Source of the DNA: DAOTXS01 sp034433515
GTDB taxonomy: Bacteria > Chloroflexota > Anaerolineae > UBA4142
DNA: 64,000 nucleotides
Direction of reading: 5' to 3'
NCBI GenBank assembly: GCA_034433515.1
Contig: DAOUAL010000087.1
Location: 47,389 to 111,388, forward strand
This document shows, piece after piece, positions 1 to 7,296 of the stretch; the stretch's first letter is position 1; the number at the start of each line of letters is the position of its first letter. The translations under genes and the position numbers were made by a program. Below the pieces are notes generated by a model. The model did not search any database, had not been told where the DNA came from, and was given only the letters and a program-made list of their open reading frames with translations.

Positions 1-1763
1 CCGATCGGCGCCCCAGTTTCGCGGTGGTTGCCGGCATTTTGCTGGGAAGCGCGTTCCTTGCCGGGCACATTCAATCGTTCCTGTTTATTATGCTAGCCCT
101 CGCGCTACTTACCCTTTTTCAAACCTTGGAAGCCAGCCAGCCACAGCCAACATTCCACCGCTTGTTGCCTACAATTTACTGCCTCCTGCTTTTAGTGATC
201 TCGTTTGGCATTGCCGCACCCGTCTTGCTTCCCAGCATCGAAATGACCCAACTCACCACGCGCGCAACATTTTCGTACGAGCAAGCGGCGCAATTTTCGC
301 TTCCGCCGGCGCAGTTGATTGGATTGTTGGTGCCGGGATTTTTTGGACGCGGACCCCAAAACGCTTGGGGACCTTGGGATCGCGTTGAGGTTGGTTATCT
401 GGGGGTCTTGCCGCTGGTGCTCGCCTTCCTTGCGCTCATGTTGCGCCGCGATTCTACCACACGATTCTTTGGTGCGTTGGCATTGGTGGGGCTTGCGCTC
501 GCGCTAGGGGGGTACGCGATTCTGCACGGCTGGCTTTATCAACTGGTTCCGGGTTTTGGACAATTGCGTGCGCCGGCGCGGTTCATCGTCTTGATGGATT
601 TCGCGCTTGCTACGCTCGCCGCGTTCGGCTTGGATGAGTTACGCCGCTCATTGCCGCGCGTCAGCGCAATGATTTTCAAGCGCATCATTCGTGCTGCGCC
701 GTGGGTGTTTTTGCTCGTCGCTCTGCCGGCGGGCGCGCTCGCGTACTCGAATTTGATTTTGGGTCAAGGGCAAGACCCGGTCTTGTTCCAACGCATCGCC
801 AATGCGACGAACGCGCTCGCGTTTTTCATTTTGCTGTTTGGGTTATCGCTCGCGCTCATTGTCGCGCGCGGCACGCGCTTTTTCCGCCCGCGCGTGTGGG
901 CAACGCTTGCGCTCGCGCTCATCTTTTTCGATTTGTTTTCGCTGGGTGCGTACGTGGACGCCAGCACGGACGATCCCACGCGTGTCTTTGATCATCCTGA
1001 TGCAGTGGCGTTCTTCCAAAGCGATGGCGAGATTTATCGGGTTGATGCGCGCGAGACCGGCGTGGACAATCTGTGGCCCCCCGACACTTCGATTTTGTAC
1101 AACCTCTTTGACATCAACGGCGATAACCCGCTCGTGCTTGCCGCGTTCGATCAGTACTGGCAAGCGTTGGGAAGCCGTTCGGTGCGCGCGTACGATTTGT
1201 TGAACATCAAGTACTTGATCGCGCGCAAAAATGTGCCCGTGGATCGAGAAAAATTCCGGCTTGCTTTTGCCGATGCGCCGGGATTCAATATTTACGAGAA
1301 CACGCGCTTTGTGCCGCGTGCGTGGATCGTCTTTGATGCGCGCGTGGTCAACGATCCCGCGGCGGCGCTAGATGCGGTGCGTGCCGCCGATTTCGATCCG
1401 TTTCAGCAAGTTGTCTTGGAACGCCCGGTGGGTAAATCTACGCCGACCAACAGCGCGTTCGCACAAATTGTGGGGTACGGTCCCAACGAAATCGTGTTGG
1501 ACGTGCGGGCTGTGGGCGGCGGGATACTCGTGTTGAGCGAGGTGTACTATCCGGGCTGGCGCGCGTGGGTAGATGATCGCGAGGTCAACGTGTTGCGTGC
1601 CAACTATTTGTTCCGCGCGATTGAATTGCCGGCGGAGGCGCACCGGGTTCGCTTGCTCTACGATCCTCCGTTGTTCAAGGTGGGCGTGGGGCTATTGGTG
1701 TTTCCATTCCTTGGCTTGGTCAGCGGCGGGTGGTGGGCGATAAAAACAGGGCGTTCGATTTGA
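1..1763 (+). CDS. YfhO-type polytopic membrane protein, C-terminal part (5' truncated)
   Basis: The reading frame is open from the window edge (first full codon at position 3), so the N-terminus is missing; the GTG at 24 is only the first possible start inside the window. The visible part has about ten hydrophobic segments over residues 1-300 and a soluble C-terminal domain with the motif YYPGWRAWVDD, followed by one last hydrophobic segment. This arrangement matches the bacterial YfhO / PMT-like glycosyltransferase-related family, which is implicated in cell-surface glycopolymer decoration. The exact substrate cannot be told. The final codons overlap a hairpin that probably terminates the opposing operon. 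Confidence 0.7.
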   Translation, partial: DRRPSFAVVAGILLGSAFLAGHIQSFLFIMLALALLTLFQTLEASQPQPTFHRLLPTIYCLLLLVISFGIAAPVLLPSIEMTQLTTRATFSYEQAAQFSLPPAQLIGLLVPGFFGRGPQNAWGPWDRVEVGYLGVLPLVLAFLALMLRRDSTTRFFGALALVGLALALGGYAILHGWLYQLVPGFGQLRAPARFIVLMDFALATLAAFGLDELRRSLPRVSAMIFKRIIRAAPWVFLLVALPAGALAYSNLILGQGQDPVLFQRIANATNALAFFILLFGLSLALIVARGTRFFRPRVWATLALALIFFDLFSLGAYVDASTDDPTRVFDHPDAVAFFQSDGEIYRVDARETGVDNLWPPDTSILYNLFDINGDNPLVLAAFDQYWQALGSRSVRAYDLLNIKYLIARKNVPVDREKFRLAFADAPGFNIYENTRFVPRAWIVFDARVVNDPAAALDAVRAADFDPFQQVVLERPVGKSTPTNSAFAQIVGYGPNEIVLDVRAVGGGILVLSEVYYPGWRAWVDDREVNVLRANYLFRAIELPAEAHRVRLLYDPPLFKVGVGLLVFPFLGLVSGGWWAIKTGRSI

Positions 1764-1770
1764 ACGCCCC
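1741..1770 (-). terminator. Rho-independent terminator for the ccmG-side operon
   Basis: An 8-bp stem (1749-1756 with 1762-1769) has a 5-nt loop. On the minus strand it is followed by a short U-rich tract. It lies immediately after the ccmG stop codon and inside the last codons of the convergent membrane-protein gene. Confidence 0.55.
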
Positions 1771-1775
1771 GTTGA

Positions 1776-2309
1776 TTATTTCGCCAACAATTCTTCCAAC
1801 TTGAGAATGAACTGGCTCTCGGTCATGAACGCACTGTCCTTGGTGATGGGACCCAGCGAGTTGCCGTACAGATTCCCGTCCTTGCCCACAAAGTACGTTT
1901 CCGGCACACCTTTGATGCGATACTTTTGACTAATCTCGCTTTGTAAATCGGCACCGTTAAAATAAGTGATGTTGTATTGCTTGAGGTATTCCTTCGCCGC
2001 TGACTCGGTGTCCACGTAATCCACGCCGATGAACACGACCCCGCGATCCTTGTACTGCCGCCACATCCGTTCGAGGAACGGTGCTTCGTCGTGGCACGGC
2101 GGACACCACGATGCCCAAAAGTTGATGACCACCACTTTGCCTTTCAACTCCGATAATCGGATGGTTTGCCCTTCAAACGAGGTGAGCTTGAAATCCGGTG
2201 CCGGACCAGACGAGGGTTGCGGTTCGTTACGGACCCGCAAACCCAACGCAAAAAAAATAAGGACGGCGATGACCAAAACAAAAATGAGCACTTGAATCCA
2301 ACGAGGCAC
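1776..2309 (-). CDS. TlpA/ResA/CcmG-type membrane-anchored thioredoxin
   Basis: This is a thiol-disulfide oxidoreductase of the TlpA/ResA/CcmG family, which keeps apocytochrome c CXXCH cysteines reduced outside the membrane. One N-terminal hydrophobic anchor (about residues 5-23) precedes a thioredoxin fold with active site WASWCPPC and a cis-Pro region near GVPETYFV. The GTG at 2309 was chosen because AAAGGAG lies just upstream and the following residues begin the anchor; longer upstream reading is the copied tail of ccmH. CcmH is encoded upstream, which supports a role in cytochrome c maturation. A DUF4160/DUF2442 pair now separates the two genes. Confidence 0.85.
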   Translation of the reverse strand: MPRWIQVLIFVLVIAVLIFFALGLRVRNEPQPSSGPAPDFKLTSFEGQTIRLSELKGKVVVINFWASWCPPCHDEAPFLERMWRQYKDRGVVFIGVDYVDTESAAKEYLKQYNITYFNGADLQSEISQKYRIKGVPETYFVGKDGNLYGNSLGPITKDSAFMTESQFILKLEELLAK

Positions 2310-2351
2310 GCTTACAACTCCTTTAACTCTTTTTCGATCCGCTCGGCGTAC
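2310..2351. repeat. 42-bp direct repeat, copy A (left flank of inserted DUF pair)
   Basis: Identical to 2931-2972. It contains the last codons and stop of ccmH plus the ribosome binding site that serves ccmG. In this copy the ccmH codons are not joined to a ccmH gene. Confidence 0.95.
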
Positions 2352-2679
2352 GCTTCGATCTTGCGCGGCGGCGTTCAAGTGCGCTCTCTCGCTCTGCCAA
2401 CCATTGTTTCAATGAGCGCTGACTTTCGCCGGAGGGCTTGCCGAGCACCAGCCCCTCTATGCTAATATCTTCGTCAAGGTCGGGCCAATGAATGCCCTCT
2501 CCATTGCCGATGAATCGCCAGTTATTTCTTTCCGCTGGCGTACCATGGAACAGGCGTGGGTACCATGCCAGAGGTACAGAGATCGTTCGTCCGTCTGACA
2601 AGGTAACCGTTAGTAACTTGTCCGAGACCGTAACCTGTTTCGCAGTAACCGCTTTCATTTCAATGATCAAAGAACTCAT
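2323..2679 (-). CDS. DUF2442 domain protein
   Basis: The family is small, often paired with DUF4160 and widely suspected of being part of toxin-antitoxin-like modules; function is unproven. Typical family features are visible: a beta-rich N-terminal half, the IHWPDLDEDISIEGLV stretch and the closing PSGES..SLKQWL helix. An AAGGAG site precedes the ATG at 2679, and the gene overlaps the end of DUF4160 by 20 nt, so translation is probably coupled. The last nine or so codons are read out of frame through the duplicated 3' end of ccmH, giving an unnatural tail TPSGSKKS. The native protein probably ended earlier, near the LAERESA stretch. Confidence 0.8.
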   Translation of the reverse strand: MSSLIIEMKAVTAKQVTVSDKLLTVTLSDGRTISVPLAWYPRLFHGTPAERNNWRFIGNGEGIHWPDLDEDISIEGLVLGKPSGESQRSLKQWLAERESALERRRARSKRTPSGSKKS

Positions 2680-2896
2680 TCCATCTCCTTAAAAAGAACT
2701 CGCGGTTGGTCTCAACCTGTCGCTGGATGCGATGGATTTCGACCGGGCTGAATCCTGTACTGGAGGCTAATCGCACAGGGTCAAGCCAGAACTTGGCTTT
2801 GTGCCTTTCTCGTTCAACGTGAATATGGGGTGGTTCATCCTGATCGCCCGAGTAGAAAAAGAATCGGTAAGGGCCAATCATTTGAATCGTTGGCAT
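2660..2896 (-). CDS. DUF4160 domain protein
   Basis: A 78-residue protein with the hallmark N-terminus of DUF4160: PTIQMIGPYRFFFYSGD followed by EPPHIHVERE, and a C-terminal helix with EFFLRRWNEFF. DUF4160 and DUF2442 genes commonly travel together as a two-gene module, thought (not proven) to act as a toxin-antitoxin pair. It starts 34 nt after the ccmH stop and overlaps DUF2442. The pair lies inside a cytochrome c maturation operon between two copies of a 42-bp repeat, which suggests acquisition by insertion. Confidence 0.85.
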   Translation of the reverse strand: MPTIQMIGPYRFFFYSGDQDEPPHIHVERERHKAKFWLDPVRLASSTGFSPVEIHRIQRQVETNREFFLRRWNEFFDH

Positions 2897-2930
2897 GGTT
2901 GCCCCGCCAAATGTTTCAACATCCGCATTG

Positions 2931-2972
2931 GCTTACAACTCCTTTAACTCTTTTTCGATCCGCTCGGCGTAC
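2931..2972. repeat. 42-bp direct repeat, copy B (native end of ccmH)
   Basis: Identical over 42 bp to 2310-2351. This copy is continuous with the ccmH reading frame. The two copies bracket 579 bp that hold DUF4160 and DUF2442. Confidence 0.95.
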
Positions 2973-3433
2973 TCTTTGGGAATTTCCGGCGCGCTGGCGG
3001 GGCTTGTTCCCGGCGCCCCGCGACCAACGAGCCACGCACGCACCGTAAACCACGCGACCGCCGCGCCCAAGATAATCCCAATGACCGGCAAGATGTACGC
3101 CAGCCAGTTGAATCCTTCCGCCGGCGGTGCGCCGAGCACCTGGGGTCCAAAGCGCGCGACAAACGCATCACGAATCTGTTGCTCGTTTTTCCCCTCTTGC
3201 AACATCTTTTTGATGTCGGCGCGCCAATCCGCGCATGCTTGGGTGTTACACACATCCAGCGGGGTGTTGGGACACACAGGACAGTACAAGCCCTTGGCGA
3301 TGTGATTCACTTCATCGTCAAGGTTAGGACTTTGAGCGTTCACTGGCACGCTCATCACCAGCGCACTGATCGCCAAAGCGATCAAGACCGCCCAAAATAT
3401 CTTTGATGTTCGAATTTCGATGTTCGACCTCAT
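2933..3433 (-). CDS. ccmH: CcmH/NrfF-type cytochrome c maturation protein
   Basis: CcmH is a membrane-anchored thiol protein of the cytochrome c maturation machinery that handles apocytochrome cysteines. The sequence shows an N-terminal signal/anchor segment (about 10-33), a three-helix CcmH domain with the redox motif CPVC, and a second transmembrane segment near residues 105-128 (ILPVIGIILGAAVAW). The family motif is usually LRCxxC; here it is LYCPVC, followed by extra cysteines in DVCNTQAC, as in many non-proteobacterial members. A GAGGTTGG site precedes the ATG. The first codons carry a repetitive CGAACATCGAAATTCG-like stretch. Confidence 0.85.
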   Translation of the reverse strand: MRSNIEIRTSKIFWAVLIALAISALVMSVPVNAQSPNLDDEVNHIAKGLYCPVCPNTPLDVCNTQACADWRADIKKMLQEGKNEQQIRDAFVARFGPQVLGAPPAEGFNWLAYILPVIGIILGAAVAWFTVRAWLVGRGAPGTSPASAPEIPKEYAERIEKELKEL

Positions 3434-3454
3434 ATTTTTTCCAACCTCATTGTT

Positions 3455-4717
3455 CTAGCGCACCCCATCGGACGCCCATGGCACGTAGGTTTGCCAGCGA
3501 TGGATGAGGTACGGTTTTTGTTCCTCAAACGTCTTGGCTTGCGCTTGCACCACTTTTTCCACGGCGTCTAGTTTATTGCCGGTCTCGCGCAGAATCGTGG
3601 CGATGCGCGCATAGTAGAGCGGCAAGAGCGCGGCGGCAACTTTATCCGGATCGTTTTCGCCTTTGTTGTACACCACCGCAAAGTCAAACACCGCCCGCGC
3701 CCACAGTTCGGGGCCAAACTGCGTTGCCCCACGTGCTTTATCTACCAATGCCCAGACTTGCTCAAGATTGTTGGGCGCGAGCGTACTGCGCCACAACCGG
3801 CGATAACGGCGCGCCCCCGAATGAAAGGCATCGTTCAACATTTCGATGGTGATCGCGCCAGCCAGTTTCTGGCTTTCGACCGCTTGCGGTTCACCGCACG
3901 TCGGTACCACGCGCACGGGGCGCGCTTCTGCCCAACGCCGGCGATAAATATCCATCATCCGAAAGAGTGTGCCAACCGATTGCACAAACCCGGGATCGAA
4001 TGCCACCGCCGCTTCGCGTTTGTTTTCGATTTTGGGCGACAAGGGAACTTGGCACATTCGCAAGTTTTCATTGATCGCAATGGTGGTAACCCAAATATCA
4101 ATGCCGTGCCGCGCCACATCGGTTTCCCACACATCGCGCGCGTGGAGTTTGGAGGCAAGTTCACCCGAGACCGCAAAATCGCCCGCCATCGGTTCACGCA
4201 CTTCGGTGTGGTAGAGCAGGCGGATGAGTGGATACGCCAGAATATCGTTTACCGCACCTTCGACCAACGGGCGCGCATACGCCGGAATGGCGTACTCGTA
4301 CTCGCGATTCAAAATCGGGGTGGCAAGTTTTCGGATCCACTTTGGTGTAAGACTCGTTAGATCGGCTTCCAAAAGGATGACGGCTTGGGCACCCACGCTG
4401 CGCGCGATTTCAAAAATGGCGCGAACGGCACTCCCTTTTCCTTGAATGCCTTGATAGGTGGTAACAATTTTGCGAACACCGGGCGGTACGGGTTGATTCA
4501 GCGCGATATGGACGGTTTCATCGGATGAGCCACCGTCCACCACAGCGATCACCGTTCTAAGATTTGGAAAATATTCGTGTGCGCCAGCGGCGGCGATGTG
4601 AATGACCTGCCCAATCGTTTGTTCATTCTTGTAACTTGGGATACCAATCAACAAATCGGCAGTTCCGATCTCCGACAAGCGACGCTGACCGTCCAATCGG
4701 AGCGACGTTTCAAACAT
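3455..4717 (-). CDS. Family 2 glycosyltransferase
   Basis: A soluble GT-A fold glycosyltransferase of about 420 residues. The N-terminal nucleotide-sugar domain shows LLIGIPSYKNEQTIG, the VVDGGSSDET loop and LLEADLTS as the likely DxD-type metal site. The C-terminal half (about 250-420) is helical and unlike simple GT2 enzymes, recalling glucosyl-3-phosphoglycerate or mannosylglycerate synthase-type proteins, but the acceptor cannot be identified. GGAGAAAGG precedes the ATG. It lies 15 nt after a sugar-type solute-binding lipoprotein gene, so the two are probably cotranscribed; whether they act together is unknown. Confidence 0.75.
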   Translation of the reverse strand: MFETSLRLDGQRRLSEIGTADLLIGIPSYKNEQTIGQVIHIAAAGAHEYFPNLRTVIAVVDGGSSDETVHIALNQPVPPGVRKIVTTYQGIQGKGSAVRAIFEIARSVGAQAVILLEADLTSLTPKWIRKLATPILNREYEYAIPAYARPLVEGAVNDILAYPLIRLLYHTEVREPMAGDFAVSGELASKLHARDVWETDVARHGIDIWVTTIAINENLRMCQVPLSPKIENKREAAVAFDPGFVQSVGTLFRMMDIYRRRWAEARPVRVVPTCGEPQAVESQKLAGAITIEMLNDAFHSGARRYRRLWRSTLAPNNLEQVWALVDKARGATQFGPELWARAVFDFAVVYNKGENDPDKVAAALLPLYYARIATILRETGNKLDAVEKVVQAQAKTFEEQKPYLIHRWQTYVPWASDGVR

Positions 4718-4732
4718 GACCTTTCTCCACTC

Positions 4733-6034
4733 TTACTTGGCAACCACCGTTCGCGCGGCGTCTTCCGGCGTGGTCTGTCCTTTCCACAGGTTGGCGAGCG
4801 CAGTGCGCCACGCTTCCGATACTTTGACGTACGCGGATGTGCGCGGCAGATACACCGCGCGGTCCATTTGCTCACGCAAAAAAGCCGCATAATCAAAAGG
4901 TTCGATGGCGAGCAACAGCGCAATCCGCGTGGACGGCAATCGGTTTGCCGCCCGCGACCATGCCACCAGTTGTTCCGTGCCGACGAGCCACTGAATCAAT
5001 TGAGCGGCAGCCAGTTGGCGAATGGGATCCTTGGTGATGATGGCAAATGCCCACCCCGTCGCTACGGAAGTCGTTTTACCATCGCGGGTGGGTAGCGGGG
5101 CGAATTGAATCCCGGGATATTGATGACGTTCGCTCAAATAACGCGATGCCGATACTTGCGCCATCGGGGCTTGGCCCGCCACGAACAACGCCCACGTTTC
5201 ATCCACTGTTTTCAAACCGATGGTCGCATCGCTCAACAAGCCGGCATCGCGCGCGCGTTTGAAGAAGGTGAACACCAAGGTTGTGCTCGCCCAATCCAGG
5301 GGGGGCGCATCACCCAGAGATGCCAGCGCGGCGTACTGCGCCAGAAACGCATCATCCCCACCGAGCGGCAACAGCAAGGGTTCTTTTTGCGTCAGGAAAT
5401 GATCCCACGTGAGCGGCGGCTTTTTGATCACGCTGGTGTTATAGACGAGATGTTCAACATCCACCACGTACGGGACGGCCACCCATTGATCACGATAGCG
5501 CGTGGCGCGTTGCGCAAACGGAAACATCTCGCTCACCAGTTCGGTGGGCAAAATATTTTCTAGCGGTTGCAGCAAGCCGGCTTGCGCGGCGAGCGGTATA
5601 TCGGCAATATCCAACACGACGAGATCCGGCAATTGGGCTGGGACAACCGCGCTCGTCGTTTGCAAAAAATCGAGTATGCCCCCTTTATCGTAAGGCTTTT
5701 TCAAAACCGGATTGATGCGGATGTTTGGGTTTGCCAAACTGAACGCATCGAATTGTTTTTGCATCATGATTCCCGCCGGCGTCGTGCTGGGTGCAAGGTC
5801 GGGAATCGTCCACAAGGTCAATGTGATCGCTGTAGTCGTCGAAATCGGCACCCGGGTTGCCGCACTCGGTACTCGGGTGGCGGGCGTAGCCATGGTTGGC
5901 GTTTGGGCAAGGTCGAGAGCGGCGCGCGGGGTGGGCGTGATGGCTCGAGTTCCCGGCGCACATGCCACCACACTGGAAACGATCCAACACAGAATCCCGT
6001 ACCAAAACCATTTTGACTCTTGCCACGCACGCAT
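4733..6034 (-). CDS. Family 1 extracellular solute-binding lipoprotein (sugar ABC type)
   Basis: The lipoprotein signal ends in the lipobox VVAC at about residues 22-25. It is followed by a Thr/Pro-rich linker and a family 1 periplasmic binding fold with FDAFSLANPNIRINPV near its start and a late GWAFAIITKDP stretch. It would capture a carbohydrate-like ligand for an ABC importer. No permease or ATPase of the matching type lies nearby, so it is an orphan component or works with a distant transporter. The ATG at 6034 was preferred because a TGATATAAT extended -10 box sits 7 nt upstream with no Shine-Dalgarno, which suggests a leaderless message. Confidence 0.75.
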   Translation of the reverse strand: MRAWQESKWFWYGILCWIVSSVVACAPGTRAITPTPRAALDLAQTPTMATPATRVPSAATRVPISTTTAITLTLWTIPDLAPSTTPAGIMMQKQFDAFSLANPNIRINPVLKKPYDKGGILDFLQTTSAVVPAQLPDLVVLDIADIPLAAQAGLLQPLENILPTELVSEMFPFAQRATRYRDQWVAVPYVVDVEHLVYNTSVIKKPPLTWDHFLTQKEPLLLPLGGDDAFLAQYAALASLGDAPPLDWASTTLVFTFFKRARDAGLLSDATIGLKTVDETWALFVAGQAPMAQVSASRYLSERHQYPGIQFAPLPTRDGKTTSVATGWAFAIITKDPIRQLAAAQLIQWLVGTEQLVAWSRAANRLPSTRIALLLAIEPFDYAAFLREQMDRAVYLPRTSAYVKVSEAWRTALANLWKGQTTPEDAARTVVAK

Positions 6035-6041
6035 TACCAAT

Positions 6042-6050
6042 ATTATATCA
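6042..6050 (-). promoter_or_regulatory. Extended -10 promoter, leaderless, for the solute-binding protein gene
   Basis: TGATATAAT on the minus strand ends 7 nt before the ATG at 6034. There is no convincing -35 and no ribosome binding site, so transcription should begin at or next to the start codon. Confidence 0.55.
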
Positions 6051-6064
6051 CAAGCCGTTTGGAT

Positions 6065-6092
6065 TTGCATTTTTTGACCTTTTGGATAGAAT
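6065..6092 (+). promoter_or_regulatory. Sigma-70-type promoter for apt
   Basis: TTGCAT, a 16-nt spacer, then TAGAAT. It is divergent from the solute-binding protein promoter. The predicted leader of about 38 nt carries the AGGAGG site for apt. Confidence 0.5.
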
Positions 6093-6137
6093 CGTGCGTG
6101 GCTCTACGCAAACTTGCAGTTCGCAGGAGGTTCCTCA

Positions 6138-6659
6138 ATGGATCTAGCTCGACTTGTGCGCGCCATCCCCGATTTTCCCATCAAAGGGATTTTGTTCCGC
6201 GACATTACCACCCTTGTCCGTGATGGTGAGGCATTTCAAGAAGCCATTGACACGATGGTGGAACATTACCTCGATACCGACATCGAGGTGGTTGCCGCAA
6301 TTGAGGCGCGTGGTTGGATCTTTGGCGCCCCCTTGTCGTACGAATTGGGCGCGGGCTTTGTGCCGATTCGCAAGCCGAGCAAATTACCTGCCGAGACAAT
6401 CAGTGTCTCGTACGCGCTAGAGTACGGGACGAATACCTTAGAGATGCACAAGGATGCCATTGTGCCCGGCACATCGGTCTTGATTGTGGACGATTTGTTG
6501 GCAACCGGCGGTAGTGCCAAAGCCGCATGCGAGTTGGTGGAAAAGTTGGGCGGCAAAGTGGTGGGCTTTGCCTTTCTCATCGAATTGGTGGACTTGAAAG
6601 GGCGCGAAAAACTCAAAGGGTATGATGTGTTCTCTATGATTCAGTATGAAGGCGCGTAA
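6138..6659 (+). CDS. apt: Adenine phosphoribosyltransferase
   Basis: Purine salvage enzyme: adenine plus PRPP gives AMP and pyrophosphate in the cytoplasm. The short type I PRTase of 173 residues shows IPDFPIKGILFRDIT near the N-terminus, the flexible-loop region around RKPSKLPAE, and the PRPP-binding motif VLIVDDLLATGGS. The ATG at 6138 is preceded by AGGAGG at a normal distance. The gene appears monocistronic: its own promoter lies upstream and a strong terminator follows 16 nt after the stop. Confidence 0.95.
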   Translation: MDLARLVRAIPDFPIKGILFRDITTLVRDGEAFQEAIDTMVEHYLDTDIEVVAAIEARGWIFGAPLSYELGAGFVPIRKPSKLPAETISVSYALEYGTNTLEMHKDAIVPGTSVLIVDDLLATGGSAKAACELVEKLGGKVVGFAFLIELVDLKGREKLKGYDVFSMIQYEGA

Positions 6660-6675
6660 CCAATGAATCGTTCCA

Positions 6676-6712
6676 GCGACGAGGCGCACTCGGGTGCGCC
6701 TCGTCGCTTTTC
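6676..6712 (+). terminator. Rho-independent terminator after apt
   Basis: A perfect 14-bp GC-rich stem (6676-6689 with 6694-6707) with a 4-nt loop, followed directly by TTTTCT. Confidence 0.9.
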
Positions 6713-6760
6713 TACCCGTATCTCAAATACGATTTTGGCGTCTAAAAATAAGGAACATCT

Positions 6761-7294
6761 GTGATCCCCGAACAAGAGTTGTTGCGTCGTGCCCGCCAGT
6801 TTGAGCCAGAGGCACTGGGCGTGATCTACGATCAATATAGTACCGCGCTGTATCGCTATGCCTTCCGCTTGTTGGGCAACGCCGATTCTGCCGAAGAATG
6901 CGTCGCAGAGGTCTTTAGCCGGTTGCTCAGTGCTTTGCGTCACGGCGGGGGCCCACGGGATCACTTGCAAGCGTATCTGTATCGGGTGGCGCACAATTGG
7001 ATTACCGATCAATGGCGCCGCGCACCGCCTCCAACAATTTCCTTGTCCACCGGTCTGCCTGATGAACGCGCCGATCCCGCTCATCTGATTGGCGATCCGG
7101 TGGAGCAAGCCCGAGTACGGCAAGCGTTGTTTTGTCTGACCCCTGACCAACGTCAAGTGATCGTGCTCAAATTTCTGGAAGACTGGGATAATCAAGCCAT
7201 TGCCCGCGCGCTGGATAAACCTGTAGGCGCGGTGAAATCATTACAACAGCGTGCCTTGGCGGCATTGCGGCGCACGCTCGGTGCGTGGAGATAG
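6761..7294 (+). CDS. ECF-type RNA polymerase sigma factor
   Basis: Sigma-70 family, extracytoplasmic-function group, 177 residues. The region 2 helices run over about residues 20-95 (YRYAFRLLGNADSAEECVAEVF, cut here only for naming, and YLYRVAHNWITDQWRR). The region 4 helix-turn-helix shows LTPDQRQVIVLKF and NQAIARALDKPVGAVKSL. It starts at GTG 6761 with AAGGA upstream. It overlaps or abuts the following DUF5667 gene, a pairing usual for sigma/anti-sigma-like units in Chloroflexota, so the downstream product probably controls its activity at the membrane. Confidence 0.9.
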   Translation: MIPEQELLRRARQFEPEALGVIYDQYSTALYRYAFRLLGNADSAEECVAEVFSRLLSALRHGGGPRDHLQAYLYRVAHNWITDQWRRAPPPTISLSTGLPDERADPAHLIGDPVEQARVRQALFCLTPDQRQVIVLKFLEDWDNQAIARALDKPVGAVKSLQQRALAALRRTLGAWR

Positions 7295-7296
7295 AA

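Noticed and set aside
2310..2378. Longer N-terminus for the CcmG-like protein
   Set aside because: These codons are the duplicated end of ccmH and its flank, and the GTG at 2309 has its own AAAGGAG site.
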